From contig DFKI01000022.1 of the NCBI GenBank assembly GCA_002373325.1, forward strand, positions 1 to 8,112: a stretch of 8,112 nucleotides of DNA. Reading direction: 5' to 3'. The position numbers were made by a program, and so were the translations under genes. Below, one piece after another: positions 6,155 through 8,112 of this stretch; positions within the stretch are counted from its first letter, which is position 1, and each line of letters starts with the position of its first letter. The DNA comes from Treponema sp. UBA3649. GTDB lineage: Bacteria > Spirochaetota > Spirochaetia > Treponematales > Treponemataceae. The notes beneath the pieces were generated by a model, which saw only the letters and a list, made by a program, of their open reading frames with translations, was not told the DNA's origin and did no database searches.

Positions 6155-8112
6155 TTAGTGAACCTCGTACTGCACGTCGTCGGCAGATCCCTTGTCAAAC
6201 TTTGAGTCCGTTTTGGCTCCGCTTCCAGAATCAGCGTTTCCAGAGTTTCCGGCTCCTGCATTTGGACCAGCACCCGCACCTGTGGCACCAGCACCAGCTC
6301 CAGCATTCTGTGCCTTGTACATTTCCTCGGCAATCTTGTAGGAAGCCTGCTTCAGGGCCTCGGTCTTTGCCTTTATTGCGGCTGTGTCGCTTCCCTTGAG
6401 AGCTTCCTTCAAATCATTGATTGCAGATTCAATCTTGCTCTTGTCATCAGCGGAAACCTTGTCGCCATAATCCTTGACCGCCTTTTCAGTCTGGTATACC
6501 AAGCTGTCGGCCTCGTTGCGTGCGTCAACTTCCTCGCGCTTCTTTTTGTCGGACTCAGCGTTTGCCTCGGCATCCTTTACCATGCGGTTAATCTCATCCT
6601 CGCTAAGACCGGAAGAGTTCTGAATCTGAATCTTCTGCTCCTTGCCGGTTCCCATATCCTTTGCGGAAACCTTTACGATACCGTTAGCGTCGATGTCGAA
6701 AGTAACCTCAATCTGTGGAACTCCGCGTGGTGCCGGTGGGATTCCGACCAAATCAAAGTTACCCAGAGTGCGGTTCTCGGCTGCCATCTCGCGCTCACCC
6801 TGCAGAACGTGGATTGTAACTGCCGTCTGTCCGTCTGCTGCCGTGGAGAACACCTGGCTCTTCTTTGTAGGAATGGTCGTGTTGCGATTGATAAGGCGAG
6901 TGAACACACCACCCATAGTCTCAATACCGAGTGAAAGAGGAGTAACGTCCAGAAGAAGAACGTCCTTAACATCTCCCTTCAAGACACCACCCTGAATTGC
7001 GGCACCAATGGAAACTGCCTCATCCGGGTTTACAGCGCGGCTTCCTTCCTTACCAAAGATGCTCTTTACGATTTCCTGAACCTTCGGCATACGGCTTGAA
7101 CCACCGACCAAAAGAACCTCGTCAATCTTGTCCGCGGAAATATCGGCATCCTTCATTGCCTTCACACAAGGCTCGCGTGTTGCCTCAAAGAGGTCGTCGG
7201 TCATCTTCTCGAACTCTGCGCGGCTCAGTGACTTCTGCAAGTGCTTCGGTCCTGTCGCATCGGCTGTGATAAACGGAAGGTTGATGTCCGTGGTTGTCTG
7301 GTTTGAAAGAGAAATCTTTGCGTTCTCGGCTGCCTCACGGAGTCTCTGGAGTGCCATGCTGTCCTTTGAAAGATCGATTCCGGTGTCTGCCTTGAAGCTT
7401 TCAATGAGCCAGTTAACGACGCGGCGGTCCCAGTCATCTCCTCCCAAGTGTGTGTTTCCATTGGTGGATTTGACCTCAAAAACTCCGTCCGCAATCTCGA
7501 TGATTGAAATATCGAATGTACCGCCACCAAGGTCATAAACGGCGATGGTCTTTTCGTTCTTCTGGTCTTCCTTCAAACCGAATGCCATTGCAGCTGCGGT
7601 CGGCTCGTTGATGATTCTCTTTACGTCAAGACCCGCAATCTTACCGGCATCCTTAGTGGCCTGTCTCTGTGAGTCGTTGAAATATGCGGGAACCGTGATT
7701 ACCGCCTCTGAGACTGTCTCGCCAAGATAATCCTCGGCTGTCTTCTTCATCTTCTGCAAAATAAAGGCACTGATTTCCTGAGGACTGTACTGCTTTTTGG
7801 CTCCGTTCTCCTCAACCTCGACGCGGACATCCTCTCCGTGGTCAACCACTGAATAAGGAACCATCTTGGCCTCACCGGCAAGCTCGCTGAAACGATGTCC
7901 GATAAAGCGCTTGATTGAATAAACTGTGTTCTTCGGATTAGTCACCATCTGGTTCTTTGCGGGAAGTCCCACGATGCGGTCTCCCTTTGTGGTAAATCCG
8001 ACGATTGACGGTGTGGTGCGTCCGCCCTCTGAGTTCTGAATGACGACCGGCTCACCATTTTCCATTACGGAAACACATGAATTTGTAGTTCCAAGGTCAA
8101 TACCAATAATCT
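6155..8112 (-). CDS. dnaK: Chaperone protein DnaK (Hsp70), first few codons cut by the right edge
   Basis: DnaK is the ATP-driven cytosolic Hsp70 that binds exposed hydrophobic segments and works with DnaJ and GrpE. The window shows 651 residues from the first full codon (8110), beginning IIGIDLGTTNSCVSVMENG. Since DnaK usually opens M-x-K-IIGIDLGTTNS, only about three residues are missing. In visible numbering the nucleotide-binding domain has the phosphate-1 loop (1-15), catalytic Lys67 (matching E. coli Lys70), phosphate-2 loop DLGGGTFD (193-200) and the adenosine motif VGGSSRMPKV (335-344). The interdomain linker VLLLDV is at 384-389. The beta substrate-binding domain follows with TPLSLGIET and APRGVPQIEVTFDIDANGI, then the helical lid (about 505-600). 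The C-terminus is a Gly/Ala-rich stretch (about 602-620) and an acidic end, DDVQYEVH. The stop is TAA at 6155-6157, followed by a terminator. The promoter and any grpE or hrcA lie outside the window. Confidence 0.98.
   Translation of the reverse strand, partial: IIGIDLGTTNSCVSVMENGEPVVIQNSEGGRTTPSIVGFTTKGDRIVGLPAKNQMVTNPKNTVYSIKRFIGHRFSELAGEAKMVPYSVVDHGEDVRVEVEENGAKKQYSPQEISAFILQKMKKTAEDYLGETVSEAVITVPAYFNDSQRQATKDAGKIAGLDVKRIINEPTAAAMAFGLKEDQKNEKTIAVYDLGGGTFDISIIEIADGVFEVKSTNGNTHLGGDDWDRRVVNWLIESFKADTGIDLSKDSMALQRLREAAENAKISLSNQTTTDINLPFITADATGPKHLQKSLSRAEFEKMTDDLFEATREPCVKAMKDADISADKIDEVLLVGGSSRMPKVQEIVKSIFGKEGSRAVNPDEAVSIGAAIQGGVLKGDVKDVLLLDVTPLSLGIETMGGVFTRLINRNTTIPTKKSQVFSTAADGQTAVTIHVLQGEREMAAENRTLGNFDLVGIPPAPRGVPQIEVTFDIDANGIVKVSAKDMGTGKEQKIQIQNSSGLSEDEINRMVKDAEANAESDKKKREEVDARNEADSLVYQTEKAVKDYGDKVSADDKSKIESAINDLKEALKGSDTAAIKAKTEALKQASYKIAEEMYKAQNAGAGAGATGAGAGPNAGAGNSGNADSGSGAKTDSKFDKGSADDVQYEVH

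Noticed and set aside
1..8112. CRISPR array, insertion sequence, tRNA or rRNA, or defence system
   Set aside because: There are no regularly spaced repeats beyond the two-copy unit near 2100, no transposase, and no RNA gene signatures; nearly all sequence is taken up by six known gene families.

Overview
The window is a mid-GC bacterial chromosomal segment in which every recognisable gene lies on the minus strand, so transcription runs from high to low coordinates. It holds six genes: dnaK (start just cut off by the right edge), dnaJ, lon, a small flavin-reductase-like gene, dapA, and asd (cut by the left edge). I see no mobile element, CRISPR array, RNA gene, or toxin or defence gene. The content is housekeeping: protein quality control followed by lysine/diaminopimelate biosynthesis.

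The most likely source is a spirochaete of the Treponema type. This is inferred from memory of protein style, not from a search: the Lon N-domain (LPNKLYIVPISGRPIFPGI), a long Lon of 875 aa, and a short palindromic intergenic repeat (TCATTATCGGGCTTGACCCGATAATC type) of a kind common in treponemal genomes. Keeping dapA and asd fits a free-living or gut/rumen relative better than a minimal pathogen.

Layout in the direction of transcription. (1) 8112-6155, dnaK, followed by an intrinsic terminator (6058-6087). (2) A perfect TATAAT -10 box immediately after the terminator appears to restart transcription into dnaJ (5987-4836) and lon (4796-2169), which are 39 bp apart and look co-transcribed. This forms an Hsp70/Hsp40 chaperone pair with an ATP-dependent protease. 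(3) A 127-bp gap carries a hairpin repeat with a partial direct duplication, then a small FMN-binding flavin-reductase-like protein (2041-1592) with a strong ribosome binding site. (4) A good sigma-70-type promoter (1524-1552) drives dapA (1476-571) and asd (544 to the left edge), 26 bp apart. Their products catalyse consecutive steps: Asd makes aspartate semialdehyde and DapA condenses it with pyruvate to start the diaminopimelate/lysine branch.

Nothing here looks like a new biological system. The points most worth checking are the charged insertion between the ATPase and protease domains of Lon, the terminator/promoter pair separating dnaK from dnaJ-lon, the altered lysine-binding pocket of DapA, and the hairpin repeat after lon.
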